A DNA stretch of 64,000 nucleotides from Pseudomonas sp. Root562. GTDB taxonomy: Bacteria > Pseudomonadota > Gammaproteobacteria > Pseudomonadales > Pseudomonadaceae. Within the stretch, counting starts at the first letter, position 1. Each line of letters opens with the position of its first letter. Shown in pieces: positions 17,160 to 26,225 of this stretch. The position numbers were made by a program, and so were the translations under genes. The DNA lies in the NCBI RefSeq assembly GCF_001427125.1, contig NZ_LMGK01000009.1, forward strand, positions 20,784 to 84,783, read 5' to 3'. Below the pieces are notes generated by a model. It searched no databases, had not been told where the DNA came from, and saw only the letters and a program-made list of their open reading frames with translations.

Positions 17160-17191
17160 CCTGACCGCCGTTTAAAAAAAGGAATCACACC

Positions 17192-18376
17192 ATGGGCATT
17201 CCAACCATCAAGCACGTCCGCGCTTTCACCCTGCGCGGCGGTGGCGCGGATTATCACGATCAAGCGGACGGCCACTGGATCGACGATCACATTGCCACGC
17301 CAATGAGCAAATACCCCGAATACCGCCAGAGCCGCCGCACCTTCGGCATCAACGTGCTCGGCACCTTGGTGGTCGAGATTGAAGCCAGCGACGGCACCGT
17401 CGGTTTCGCCGTGACCACGGGCGGTGAGCCTGCCGCTTACATCGTCGAGAAACACCTGGCGCGCTTCCTCGAAGGGGCTCGCGTCACCGACATCGAAAAA
17501 ATCTGGGACCAGATGTACCAGTCGACCCTGTATTACGGGCGCAAGGGCATCGTCATCAACACGATCTCCGGCGTCGACCTGGCGCTGTGGGACTTGCTCG
17601 GCAAGATCCGCCAGGAGCCGGTGCATCAGTTGCTCGGTGGCGCGGTACGCGACGAATTGCAGTTCTATGCCACCGGCGCCCGCCCGGACCTGGCGCAGAA
17701 AATGGGCTTCATCGGCGGCAAGATGCCGCTGCACCACGGCCCCGCCGAAGGCGAGGAAGGCTTGCGCAAGAACCTCGAAGAACTGGCGACCATGCGTGAA
17801 CGCGTTGGCCCGGACTTCTGGCTGATGCTCGATTGCTGGATGAGCCTGGACCTCAACTACGCCACCAAACTGGCGGTCGGCGCCCACGAACATGGCTTGA
17901 AATGGATCGAAGAGGCCCTGCCGCCGGACGATTACTGGGGCTACGCCGCCCTGCGCAACAACGTGCCCAAGGGCATGCTGGTGACCACCGGCGAACACGA
18001 AGCCACGCGCTGGGGCTTCCGCATGCTGCTGGAAATGGGCTGCTGCGACATCATTCAGCCGGATGTCGGCTGGTGCGGAGGCCTCACTGAACTGGTGAAA
18101 ATCTCGGCCCTCGCCGACGCGCACAATGCGTTGGTCATTCCGCACGGTTCCTCGGTGTACAGCTATCACTTCGTCGCCACTCGCCATAACAGCCCGTTCG
18201 CCGAATTCCTGATGATGGCGCCCAAGGCAGACGAAGTGGTGCCGATGTTCCATCCGCAATTGCTCGGCGAACCGGTGCCGGTCAATGGCCGCATGCGTCT
18301 GTCGGAACTTGATCAGCCCGGTTTCGGCGTGACACTCAACCCCGAATGCCAACTGCATCGGCCCTACAGCCGCTGA
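17192..18376 (+). CDS. rhmD: L-rhamnonate dehydratase
   Basis: This 394-residue enolase-superfamily enzyme converts L-rhamnonate to 2-keto-3-deoxy-L-rhamnonate. Strong RhmD features are the start [40 protein letters not shown], the metal-binding Asp/Glu series ([30 protein letters not shown]) and the catalytic His in [12 protein letters not shown]. Length agrees with the E. coli enzyme (about 400). AAAGGAA precedes the ATG. It follows the transporter by 32 bases and precedes the aldolase by 14 bases. Confidence 0.92.
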   Translation: MGIPTIKHVRAFTLRGGGADYHDQADGHWIDDHIATPMSKYPEYRQSRRTFGINVLGTLVVEIEASDGTVGFAVTTGGEPAAYIVEKHLARFLEGARVTDIEKIWDQMYQSTLYYGRKGIVINTISGVDLALWDLLGKIRQEPVHQLLGGAVRDELQFYATGARPDLAQKMGFIGGKMPLHHGPAEGEEGLRKNLEELATMRERVGPDFWLMLDCWMSLDLNYATKLAVGAHEHGLKWIEEALPPDDYWGYAALRNNVPKGMLVTTGEHEATRWGFRMLLEMGCCDIIQPDVGWCGGLTELVKISALADAHNALVIPHGSSVYSYHFVATRHNSPFAEFLMMAPKADEVVPMFHPQLLGEPVPVNGRMRLSELDQPGFGVTLNPECQLHRPYSR

Positions 18377-18390
18377 GAAAGGAGCTCGAC

Positions 18391-19191
18391 ATGAACATGC
18401 CGCACAACGCTTTCAAGGCTGCGCTGAACAAACCCGCGACCCAATACGGCATTTGGGCCGGGTTCGCCACCGGCTACGCCGCCGAGATCGTCGCCACCAC
18501 CGGTTACGACTGGATGCTGATCGACGGCGAGCACGCGCCGAACACCGTGCCCGGCGTACTGACGCAATTGCAGGCAGTCGCCCCCTACTCCACCGCACCA
18601 GTCGTGCGCGCGGTGAATGGCGATGCCAACCTGATCAAGCAACTGCTGGATATCGGCGCGCAGACACTGATGATCCCGATGGTTGAAACCGCCGAACAAG
18701 CCCAGGCACTGGTGCGCGCCATGCGTTACCCGCCCCACGGCATTCGCGGTGTCGGCGGCGGCCTGACCCGCGCCACACGCTGGGATGGCGTACCCGACTA
18801 TCTCAATACCGCCCACGAACAACTGTGCCTGATCGTGCAGGTGGAATCGCGGATCGGCGTGGAAAACGTCGAAGCGATTGCTGCCGTCGAAGGCGTGGAT
18901 GCGGTGTTTATCGGCCCGGCGGATCTGTCGATTGGCCTGGGCCACGCCGGCAATCCTGGCCATCCGGACGTTCAGCAACGTATCCGCCACGCGGTGGACG
19001 CCACGCTCTCGGCGGGCAAGGCCTGCGGCATCCTCGCCCCCAACGAAGAAGACGCCCGTCGCTACCAAAGCTGGGGCTGCCAGTTCATCGCGGTAGCCAT
19101 CGACATCAGCTTGCTGCGTCAGAGCGCCATGGCCACCCTCGCCCGTTACCGCGAACCCGCCAGCACTCAAGCGCCTTCACGCACTTACTGA
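18391..19191 (+). CDS. 2-keto-3-deoxy-L-rhamnonate aldolase (HpcH/HpaI family)
   Basis: This 266-residue class II pyruvate aldolase splits 2-keto-3-deoxy-L-rhamnonate into pyruvate and L-lactaldehyde. Metal and catalytic motifs are WMLIDGEHAPN (His near 46), PMVETAEQAQALVRAMRYPPHGIRGVGG, IVQVESRIGVENVEAI and FIGPADLSIGLG. The ATG at 18391 follows AAGGAG at 18378-18383; an in-frame upstream ATG at 18346 lies inside rhmD. The substrate is inferred from the operon; paralogues act on 4-hydroxy-2-ketoheptanedioate. It belongs between rhmD and the aldehyde dehydrogenase as the third pathway step (RhmA/YfaU type). Confidence 0.87.
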   Translation: MNMPHNAFKAALNKPATQYGIWAGFATGYAAEIVATTGYDWMLIDGEHAPNTVPGVLTQLQAVAPYSTAPVVRAVNGDANLIKQLLDIGAQTLMIPMVETAEQAQALVRAMRYPPHGIRGVGGGLTRATRWDGVPDYLNTAHEQLCLIVQVESRIGVENVEAIAAVEGVDAVFIGPADLSIGLGHAGNPGHPDVQQRIRHAVDATLSAGKACGILAPNEEDARRYQSWGCQFIAVAIDISLLRQSAMATLARYREPASTQAPSRTY

Positions 19192-19211
19192 ACTGCCAAG
19201 GAGTCGTCCCC

Positions 19212-20645
19212 ATGTCGTCCGTGCCTGTTTACGAAAACTTCATCAACGGCCAGTTCGTGGCCAGCGCTGCCCACATCGATGTGATCAACCCGGCTACCGG
19301 CGCCGTGTTGTCGAAAGTCCCCGCCTCAACCGCCGAAGACGTCGAACGCGCCCTCGCCGCTGCCCGTGCGGCGCAAAAGGACTGGGCGCGCAAACCGGCC
19401 AATGATCGCGCCGGCTACCTGCGCCGCATCGCCACCAAGCTACGGGAAAACGTGCCGCACCTGGCACGCACGATCACCTTGGAACAAGGCAAGATCAGCA
19501 GCCTGGCCGAGGTCGAAGTCAACTTCACCGCTGACTACCTCGACTACATGGCCGAATGGGCGCGGCGTATCGAAGGCGAAATCATCACCAGTGACCGCCA
19601 GAACGAAAACATCTTCCTGTTCCGCAAACCGCTGGGTGTGGTGGCCGGGATTCTGCCGTGGAATTTCCCGTTCTTTCTGATCGCCCGCAAAATGGCCCCG
19701 GCCCTGTTGACCGGCAACACCATCGTCATCAAACCCAGCGAAGAAACCCCGAACAATTGCTTCGAATTCGCCCGCCTCGTGGCCGAAACCGACCTGCCGC
19801 CCGGCGTGTTCAACGTGGTATGCGGTGACGGCCAGGTTGGCGCGGCGCTCAGTGGGCACAAAGGCGTGGACATGATCAGCTTCACCGGCAGCGTCGCCAC
19901 CGGATCGCGCATCATGGCCGCCGCCGCGCCGAACATCACCAAGCTCAACCTGGAACTGGGCGGCAAAGCCCCGGCGATTGTACTGGCTGACGCTGACCTC
20001 GATCTGGCGGTCAAAGCCATCCGCGACTCACGCATCATCAACAGCGGCCAGGTGTGCAACTGCGCCGAGCGGGTGTATGTAGAGCGCAAGGTAGCGGATC
20101 AATTCATCGAACGCATCGCTGCGGCGATGAGCGCGACTCGCTATGGCGACCCGATCGCACAGCCCGACGTCGAGATGGGACCGCTGATCAACCGCCAAGG
20201 CCTGGATAGCGTCAACCGCAAAGTCCGTACTGCGTTGAGCCAGGGTGCAAACTTGATCAGTGGCGGACAGATGGCCGATCTGCCCAATGGTTTCCACTTC
20301 CAGCCCACTGTTTTAGCCGGTTGCCGCGCCGACATGGAAATCATGCGCGAAGAGATTTTCGGTCCGGTGCTGCCGATCCAGATCATCGATGACCTGGACG
20401 AAGCCATCGCCTTGGCCAACGACTGCGACTATGGCCTGACCTCGTCGATCTACACCCGTGACCTTGGCAAAACCCTGCATGCCATGCGCGAGCTGGATTT
20501 TGGCGAAACTTACGTCAACCGCGAGAACTTCGAAGCGATGCAAGGCTTCCATGCCGGTGTGCGTAAATCCGGGATTGGCGGAGCGGATGGCAAGCATGGG
20601 CTGTATGAGTACACCCATACCCATGCGGTTTATTTGCAGGGCTGA
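19212..20645 (+). CDS. aldA: Lactaldehyde dehydrogenase (AldA type)
   Basis: This 477-residue NAD-dependent aldehyde dehydrogenase probably oxidises the L-lactaldehyde made by the aldolase to L-lactate. Motifs are VAGILPWNFPFFLIARKMAPAL (about 145-166), the catalytic Glu in LELGGKAPAIV and the catalytic Cys in INSGQVCNCAERVYVE. EEIFGPVLPIQ and the ending YTHTHAVYLQG match AldA. Length is nearly identical to E. coli AldA (479). The ATG at 19212 follows AAGGAG. It is the last gene of the operon; a repeat element follows. Confidence 0.9.
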   Translation: MSSVPVYENFINGQFVASAAHIDVINPATGAVLSKVPASTAEDVERALAAARAAQKDWARKPANDRAGYLRRIATKLRENVPHLARTITLEQGKISSLAEVEVNFTADYLDYMAEWARRIEGEIITSDRQNENIFLFRKPLGVVAGILPWNFPFFLIARKMAPALLTGNTIVIKPSEETPNNCFEFARLVAETDLPPGVFNVVCGDGQVGAALSGHKGVDMISFTGSVATGSRIMAAAAPNITKLNLELGGKAPAIVLADADLDLAVKAIRDSRIINSGQVCNCAERVYVERKVADQFIERIAAAMSATRYGDPIAQPDVEMGPLINRQGLDSVNRKVRTALSQGANLISGGQMADLPNGFHFQPTVLAGCRADMEIMREEIFGPVLPIQIIDDLDEAIALANDCDYGLTSSIYTRDLGKTLHAMRELDFGETYVNRENFEAMQGFHAGVRKSGIGGADGKHGLYEYTHTHAVYLQG

Positions 20646-20660
20646 ACGTTGCTTTGAACC

Positions 20661-20750
20661 TGTGGCGAGGGAGCTTGCTCCCGTCGGGGTGCGAAACGCC
20701 CCATGCGGGGACTGCTGCGCAGTCCAGCGCGAGCAAGCTCCCTCGCCACA
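20661..20750. repeat. REP-like palindromic element
   Basis: TGTGGCGAGGGAGCTTGCTCCC at the left pairs with GAGCAAGCTCCCTCGCCACA at the right, enclosing GACTGCTGCGCAGTC. It lies between convergent aldA and the TonB receptor gene. Confidence 0.8.
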
Positions 20751-20762
20751 CTTGCTCAATGC

Positions 20763-23186
20763 TCAAAAATCCACAGTCGCCGACAGCAAATAGGTCCGCG
20801 GCGTCGACAGCGTCAAACCCGGCTCGCTGTCATCCGAAGCCCCGGCCGAACTCCAGTAGCGCTTGTCGGCCACGTTCTCGACATTGGCCCGCACGGTGAT
20901 GGTCTTTTCGTCGACCCTGAACGCATAGCGTGCGCCGACGTCGAATCGCACCCAAGAGTCGATTTCTTTGTTGTTGGACTGATCCAGATACTGCGAACTG
21001 GAATAGATCCCGCGACTGGTCAAAGTCAGGCCCTGCTCGTTCGGCACGTCCCACTCGGCACCGAGGTTGACGTTGTATTTCGGCGTCGCGGGCGCCCGGT
21101 TGCCGTCAAATGTGCCATTGGTGGTATCGGTCAACTCGCTGTCGATGTACATCACACCGCCGAGCAACCGAAACCCTTTGAGCGGTTCGCCAAAGACGCT
21201 CAACTCGACACCCTCGTTATTGCGTTTGCCATTGGGGCCAAAGACTCGCGTCGTGGCGTTGGTCTCGTAGGCCGGCTGCTTGATGCGAAACACCGCAGCG
21301 GTGACGGCGAATGCTCCGGCGTCGTACTTGGCACCGACTTCGACCTGGCGACTGATGAACGGCGGAAAAATCTCGTCCTCGTTCACCGAGGTCGACGGCG
21401 CGATCTTGCCCTGGCTCAAGCCTTCCATGTAGTTGGCGTACAGCGACAGCTTGTCGGTCGCCTTGAACAGAACGCCGCCCGATGGCGAGAACTTTTCTTC
21501 GTCGTAGGCGGTATCGCCTTTGACGTCATCCGACCAGTCATCAACCTTGACCCGCTGCCAACGGCCACCGAGTGTCAGCAAAACTCGATCATCAAAAAAG
21601 CCCAGGGTGTCGGACAACGCTACGCTGCTGAAGCGGTTTTCGGTGTAGACCTCTGGATCCTGACGCGTCGGGCGCACTGGCGTTGGCGTTTCCACAGGGT
21701 TGTAAAGGTTGCTCGGAGCAGCGGCATAACGGGCGCCGCCGTTTTCGAAGTCCATGTAGAAATAGCTGGCCGCCAGGTTGACCTGATGGCTCACCGGCCC
21801 GGTATGGAACCAGTTGCGCACGCCCGCCGTGGCCGTGCGGACATTTTCGTCGCGGGTAAAGTCGCGCGGCTGCACGCTGAAATCGCCAGCGTCATTGGTG
21901 ACCGCAACGGCATGCCGGAGGAAGTCATGGTTGCTTTTGCGCGCGCCCACGCCGCCGTACAGCATGACTGAATCGCTGACATCGAACTCGCCGTTCAGCG
22001 TGCCGAAGGTGTCCGTGGTTCGCGCCTGACTCCAGGGCTGCGCATAGTTGTCGCGAACATCGTTGGCATTCGGCACCTTTGCATTGGGGCCGATTTGCAC
22101 GCGCTCTTGCGGGGCATCGGTATCGCGCTCAGTGTGGCCGATGTCAGTCGAAAGCCGCAGGCGCTCACCGCGAAAATCCAGACCCAGCACGGCCATCTCG
22201 CGGTCAACACTCTGGTGATCCCAGTCGGTGTCGCCGGACTGTTTCACGCCGTTGAAGCGAATGCCGAACATGTCACCTTCACCGAAACGCCGCCCGACAT
22301 CCACGGCACCGCCGAGTTGGTTATCGGATGCATAGCTGCCGGTAAACGATGTGATCGGCTGGTCAGTGGCGCGCTTGGGCACCACGTTGATCCCGCCGCC
22401 CACGCTGCCTCGCGGCGAGATGCCATTGATCAGTTGGCTCGGGCCTTTGAGAATGTCGACGCGGTCGGCCATTTCCATATCGATCGTATAGGTTGGCAAG
22501 ACGCCGTAGAGACCGTTATAGGAAACGTCGCTGTTGAACAGGCTGAGCCCGCGAATGGTGAATTGCTCGTAACGCCCGCCAGCCGGGTTGGTGGTGCGCA
22601 CTGATGGATCGCTGGCGACCAGGTCGCCCAAGGTCCGTGCCTGTTGGTTTTTCACCGTTTCACTGGTGTAGGTGGTCATGCTGAACGGTGTTTCCATGAA
22701 ATCCTGCGAGCCCAGCAACCCTTGCGACCCTCGGCGCGCGACCTGGCCGCCGACATAGGGGTCGCCATGTTCGGAATCAACGGCACCGAGGATGGAAGTC
22801 GCGCCCAATTGCAGGCTGCTACCTGATGGTGCCGGAATCAGAATGTAGGCCCGTTCGCCCACTGGCTGCAGTTGCAAGCCCGAGTTCTGCAACAAGCGGG
22901 CAAAGCCCTCTTCCACTCCGAACTCACCGGACAAGCCGGCGCTGCTGCGACCGCTGACCAGCGCCGGATCGACCGACAGATTGACTCCCGCCAAACCGGC
23001 GAACCGTGTCAACGCATCGCCAAGGCCACCGGCGGGCACCTGGTAACTGCGACGGGCGGCGTCATCGGCCCAACTGCTGTTCATCAAAAGCGGGCTGGCA
23101 CTGAGGCTCAACATCAGGCTCAGGCGCAACAACGGACGCAGACCGGACGACACCGGGCGCGGACAGCAGGACTTTACTGCGGGCAT
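20763..23186 (-). CDS. TonB-dependent siderophore receptor with signalling domain
   Basis: This 807-residue outer-membrane receptor imports a ferric siderophore and signals its presence inward. A signal peptide ends near SSWA. Residues about 50-125 form an STN signalling domain (RSYQVPAGGLGDALTRFAGLAGVNLSVDPALVSGR). The plug follows (VRTTNPAGGRYEQFTIRGLSLFN, ISPRGSVGGGINVVPKRA), then a 22-strand barrel ending in TYLLSATVDF. The ATG at 23186 gives a clean signal peptide. An upstream in-frame ATG at 23261 would overlap fecR. It resembles FpvA/FiuA-type ferrichrome or hydroxamate receptors; the ligand is unknown. Genes for the matching FecR and sigma factor lie just upstream. Confidence 0.9.
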   Translation of the reverse strand: MPAVKSCCPRPVSSGLRPLLRLSLMLSLSASPLLMNSSWADDAARRSYQVPAGGLGDALTRFAGLAGVNLSVDPALVSGRSSAGLSGEFGVEEGFARLLQNSGLQLQPVGERAYILIPAPSGSSLQLGATSILGAVDSEHGDPYVGGQVARRGSQGLLGSQDFMETPFSMTTYTSETVKNQQARTLGDLVASDPSVRTTNPAGGRYEQFTIRGLSLFNSDVSYNGLYGVLPTYTIDMEMADRVDILKGPSQLINGISPRGSVGGGINVVPKRATDQPITSFTGSYASDNQLGGAVDVGRRFGEGDMFGIRFNGVKQSGDTDWDHQSVDREMAVLGLDFRGERLRLSTDIGHTERDTDAPQERVQIGPNAKVPNANDVRDNYAQPWSQARTTDTFGTLNGEFDVSDSVMLYGGVGARKSNHDFLRHAVAVTNDAGDFSVQPRDFTRDENVRTATAGVRNWFHTGPVSHQVNLAASYFYMDFENGGARYAAAPSNLYNPVETPTPVRPTRQDPEVYTENRFSSVALSDTLGFFDDRVLLTLGGRWQRVKVDDWSDDVKGDTAYDEEKFSPSGGVLFKATDKLSLYANYMEGLSQGKIAPSTSVNEDEIFPPFISRQVEVGAKYDAGAFAVTAAVFRIKQPAYETNATTRVFGPNGKRNNEGVELSVFGEPLKGFRLLGGVMYIDSELTDTTNGTFDGNRAPATPKYNVNLGAEWDVPNEQGLTLTSRGIYSSSQYLDQSNNKEIDSWVRFDVGARYAFRVDEKTITVRANVENVADKRYWSSAGASDDSEPGLTLSTPRTYLLSATVDF

Positions 23187-23253
23187 TTGAAGAAGCTCTC
23201 TTGTTCGTTCAGTTGCCTTGAATGACAAGCGAGTCGAGAAAAGGGGACAGACC

Positions 23254-24198
23254 TCACACAACTTTTTTGCGTGGCAGCAACGTCACCCAATAGCGGGTCC
23301 GCATTTGCACTTCCAGCGGCAGACTCGCAGAGAGCAGCGCGAGAATGCGATCGGTATCGTCCAGCCGAAAACTGCCGGTCACACGCAGCGTTTCGAGTTC
23401 CGGCTCCCAGCGCAAGACACCTGGCCGATAGGTGTCGAGTTCACGCAGGAAATCCCCCAACGGCTGATTGTTGGCCATCAGTACGCCTTCACGCCAACCG
23501 GGTTGGAGCACGTCAAAGGCTTGCACCGCTCCGGCACCTGACGCTCGCAAATTGGTTTGCTGACCGGCCCCAAGCGTGAGCAAGGCGCCCTGCAAAGGTC
23601 GCAACTGCACTGCACCGCTAAACACCGACACCCGGCAGCCCAGGGCATCCTGACGAACACAGACGTCGCTTTGATCAACGAGCACCTGACCGAACCGGGT
23701 CTGGATCGTCAGCGGTGAGACACCCGACACCTTCAACGACATTTCGCCCTCCACCAATTTCACATGGCGATTCGGCATGTCCACATCGACGGCGCTGGCG
23801 GTATTGAGTTGCAATTTGCTGCCATCGGCCAATTGCACCTGTTTGCGCTCGCCGGTGGCGGTGTGCAAATCGGCACGCCAGATTTCCAGCGGCAACTGCC
23901 GACTGATCAGCCAGGCCGCTGGCACCAAAGCCACCGCGCCCAAGGCACGCTTGAGCACCACGCGCCGTCCGGGATCAGGGCGGTCGAGCGTGCTCAGGGC
24001 CAATGCCGGTGGCAGGTCGGTAAAGCGTTGACGCAAGGCCTGTGCCTTCTGCCACGCGTGCTCGTGACTGGCCGAGGTTTCGCGCCACCGCTGCAGATTC
24101 GCGCGATCCTGCTCGGTGGCTGCGCCGGACTCCAGCAACGCCAGCCATTGCGCAGCGGCACGGACCACTTGGCGGGCGTCGGGCGCGGCACTGTTCAC
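23254..24198 (-). CDS. FecR-type transmembrane anti-sigma regulator
   Basis: This 314-residue inner-membrane protein relays receptor occupancy to the ECF sigma factor. The N-terminal cytoplasmic part has the DUF4880-like AAQWLALLESGAATEQDRANLQRWRE and HEHAWQKAQALRQRF. A transmembrane helix lies near residues 82-102, then a periplasmic FecR domain (LHTATGERKQVQLADGSKLQLNTASAVDV) and a C-terminal DUF4974-like region. Its ATG overlaps the sigma-factor stop by four bases (ATGA). Receptor, FecR and sigma factor are in the usual iron-signalling arrangement. Confidence 0.9.
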   Translation of the reverse strand: MNSAAPDARQVVRAAAQWLALLESGAATEQDRANLQRWRETSASHEHAWQKAQALRQRFTDLPPALALSTLDRPDPGRRVVLKRALGAVALVPAAWLISRQLPLEIWRADLHTATGERKQVQLADGSKLQLNTASAVDVDMPNRHVKLVEGEMSLKVSGVSPLTIQTRFGQVLVDQSDVCVRQDALGCRVSVFSGAVQLRPLQGALLTLGAGQQTNLRASGAGAVQAFDVLQPGWREGVLMANNQPLGDFLRELDTYRPGVLRWEPELETLRVTGSFRLDDTDRILALLSASLPLEVQMRTRYWVTLLPRKKVV

Positions 24199-24704
24199 AG
24201 TTCCACCAACAGGCAGTGCTCGTAGGCCTGTGCCATGTAGCGCTTGATCGTGCGCTGCGACACTTTCAGGCGCTCGGCAATGTGCTGATAGCTCAAACCT
24301 TCAAGTTGACTCCAGAGGAACGCCCTGCGTACTGGGCGCGGCAATCCGTCGAGCAACTCGTCCAGCGCTTGCAGGGTTTCCAGCAACAGCCAGCGCTGTT
24401 CCGGGGACGGCACGCAGTCTTCAGGCAGCAATGCCAGCGCGTTCAGGTACGCCTGCTCCAGGCTACGTCGCTTGTAGAAGTTGCTCAGCAGGCGCTTGCC
24501 CACCGTCAGCAAATAGGCACGGGGTTCGTGCAGATCGGCAATCCGCTGAGAACTGGCGAGCAAACGCAAAAACGTATCCTGGCTGAGATCCGCCGCATCG
24601 CAGGCATTGCCCATGCGCCGCCTCAACCAGCCTTCAAGCCAGCCACGGTGATCGCGGTACAGGTCGTGAAGGGTTTGCTCCTTCGGCATCGCTGCATCAC
24701 TCAT
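24195..24704 (-). CDS. FecI-type ECF sigma factor
   Basis: This 169-residue iron-starvation ECF sigma factor should direct transcription of the receptor gene. Region 2 is LYRDHRGWLEGWLRRRMGNACDAADLSQDTFLRLL (about 15-49). Region 4 is LDGLPRPVRRAFLWSQLEGLSYQHIAERLKVSQRTIKRYM (about 119-157). A Fur-like sequence lies 27-51 bases upstream of the ATG. Order is sigma, fecR, receptor with a four-base overlap, indicating coupled expression. Confidence 0.9.
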   Translation of the reverse strand: MSDAAMPKEQTLHDLYRDHRGWLEGWLRRRMGNACDAADLSQDTFLRLLASSQRIADLHEPRAYLLTVGKRLLSNFYKRRSLEQAYLNALALLPEDCVPSPEQRWLLLETLQALDELLDGLPRPVRRAFLWSQLEGLSYQHIAERLKVSQRTIKRYMAQAYEHCLLVEL

Positions 24705-24730
24705 CTCAAGAAGCCCTGTGCCAGGAGTCG

Positions 24731-24755
24731 TAAATGAGAGTGATTCTAATTAATG
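24731..24755. promoter_or_regulatory. Probable Fur box upstream of the ECF sigma gene
   Basis: AAATGAGAGTGATTCTAATTA resembles Pseudomonas Fur sites (AATGAGAATGATTCTCATT-like; symmetric around GTGATTC). It lies just ahead of the fecI-type gene, so iron repression is expected. It is imperfect compared with the 19-base consensus. Confidence 0.5.
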
Positions 24756-24845
24756 TTGCAGCGACGAACCAAGTGCTTTATGCAGCAAGTGCGCAGAAAG
24801 ATCAGCAGCCAGGAGAAAAAGAAAGTAAAAGCCAAATTTCAGACA

Positions 24846-24878
24846 CAAAAAACCCCGGTCTTTCGACCAGGGTTTTTG
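24846..24878 (-). terminator. Intrinsic terminator of the tRNA-Val/Asp/Asp cluster
   Basis: AAAACCCCGGTC pairs with GACCAGGGTTTTT (one mismatch). Reading the minus strand, the stem is followed by TTTTTTGTG. It lies about 70 bases after the last tRNA-Asp. Confidence 0.8.
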
Positions 24879-24945
24879 CTATCGACTCGAAGCAACCAGT
24901 GGTTTCTTCGTAGCGCCAAGGCGTTCAGTGGCCTTGGTGCGGATA

Positions 24946-25022
24946 TGGCGCAGCGGACGGGACTCGAACCCGCGACCCCCGGCGTGACAGGCCGGTATTC
25001 TAACCGACTGAACTACCGCTGC
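24946..25022 (-). tRNA. tRNA-Asp (anticodon GTC), copy 1
   Basis: This 77-base cloverleaf starts GCAGCGGTAGTTCAGTCGG. The anticodon loop CTGTCAC reads GTC and CCA is encoded. It is identical to the second copy at 25117-25193. Confidence 0.95.
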
Positions 25023-25116
25023 GTATCGCTTTGGACTTTCGCCCAAGTAACTCGTTTGACTGAAAGCTTCGGTGCTTTTCAATCGCGAACCAGACCTTGA
25101 TCTGCTTCGTAAATAA

Positions 25117-25193
25117 TGGCGCAGCGGACGGGACTCGAACCCGCGACCCCCGGCGTGACAGGCCGGTATTCTAACCGACTGAACTACCGCTGC
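25117..25193 (-). tRNA. tRNA-Asp (anticodon GTC), copy 2
   Basis: Same 77-base sequence as the copy at 24946-25022, with a different spacer on each side. It lies 53 bases after tRNA-Val and is probably in one transcript with it. Confidence 0.95.
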
Positions 25194-25246
25194 GCGTCGG
25201 TGGAGGCATTTCAGCCTACCTCTTGCTTTCGCAAGTTTCTCGGAAG

Positions 25247-25322
25247 TGGTGGGTGATGACGGGATCGAACCGCCGACATTCTGCTTGTAAGGCAGACGCT
25301 CTCCCAGCTGAGCTAATCACCC
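25247..25322 (-). tRNA. tRNA-Val (anticodon TAC)
   Basis: This 76-base cloverleaf starts GGGTGATTAGCTCAGCTGG. The anticodon loop CTTACAA reads TAC and CCA is encoded. It is first in the Val-Asp-Asp cluster. Confidence 0.95.
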
Positions 25323-25451
25323 GTTTGCATCTCCGAGGCCGCGAAATTTACGCAGGTAGCGAACCTAAGTCAATAGCAGGATTGAAGTTTTTCTGAAAAA
25401 GACAAAATCGTTTCAATCCGGACAATCTCGCCAACAGTCCGACCGCTGGAG

Positions 25452-26225
25452 TTACTCGCTGTAAATCATCTTCTTGGTCATGCCGCCATCGACCACGAAT
25501 TCCTGCCCGGTGACAAAACCGGCGTTCTTCGATAGCAGCCAGGCCACCATCGCCGCCACGTCCTCGACCGTCCCTACCCTGCCCGCTGGATGCTGGGCAT
25601 GATCGGCGTCGGTCAACGGCTCGGCACGGCGCACGGACGGGTCACGTGCATCGATCCAGCCCGGGCTGACGGCATTGACCCGAATCTCCGGGCCAAGGCT
25701 GATGGCCAGTGCATGAGTCAGGGCCAGCAAACCGCCCTTGCTCGCCGCGTAAGCCTCGGTATCAGGTTCCGATTGCCCGGCGCGGGTCGAGGCCAGGTTG
25801 ACGATCGACCCGTTGTGAGCACGCAGATACGGCGCACAGTGCTTGGCCAATAGCATCGGCCCACTGAGATTCACTGCCAGCACCCGATTCCAGTAAGCCA
25901 GGTCGAGGCTTTCCAGGGTGATGTTGTGCGGATCGGCCACCGCCGCGTTGCACACCAGCGCATCCAGCCGCCCGAACTGCCCCAGCACTTCGGCCACGCC
26001 CAGGGCCACCTGCCCTTCGTTGGAAACGTCCATGGCGATGAACCAGGCGTTGTCGCCGAGCGCTTTCGCCACTTTCGAACCGCGTTCACGATCCAGATCC
26101 GACAGCACCACTTGCCAGCCTTCGCTGATCAACCAGGCCGTGATACCCAGGCCAATGCCCCGCGCAGCGCCGGTCACCAGCGCCACGCGGCCGTTGGAGC
26201 CGGTTGGCGTCGACAGCTCGATCAC
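25452..26225 (-). CDS. SDR family oxidoreductase
   Basis: This 257-residue short-chain dehydrogenase/reductase has a Rossmann nucleotide motif TGAARGIG (about 19-26), an acidic residue after strand 2 (LSDLDRER) that favours NAD, the NAAV motif, and the catalytic Ser and Tyr-x-x-x-Lys in NLASTRAG and YAASKGG. The start is GTG at 26225, overlapping the metZ stop (GTGA), so the two genes are translationally coupled. Its substrate is unknown. The conserved link with metZ suggests a methionine-cycle or general alcohol role, without direct evidence. Confidence 0.85.
   Translation of the reverse strand: MIELSTPTGSNGRVALVTGAARGIGLGITAWLISEGWQVVLSDLDRERGSKVAKALGDNAWFIAMDVSNEGQVALGVAEVLGQFGRLDALVCNAAVADPHNITLESLDLAYWNRVLAVNLSGPMLLAKHCAPYLRAHNGSIVNLASTRAGQSEPDTEAYAASKGGLLALTHALAISLGPEIRVNAVSPGWIDARDPSVRRAEPLTDADHAQHPAGRVGTVEDVAAMVAWLLSKNAGFVTGQEFVVDGGMTKKMIYSE

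Noticed and set aside
20661..20750. Regular inverted repeats considered as CRISPR units
   Set aside because: Palindromes are single elements scattered between genes, with no regular spacers and no cas genes.
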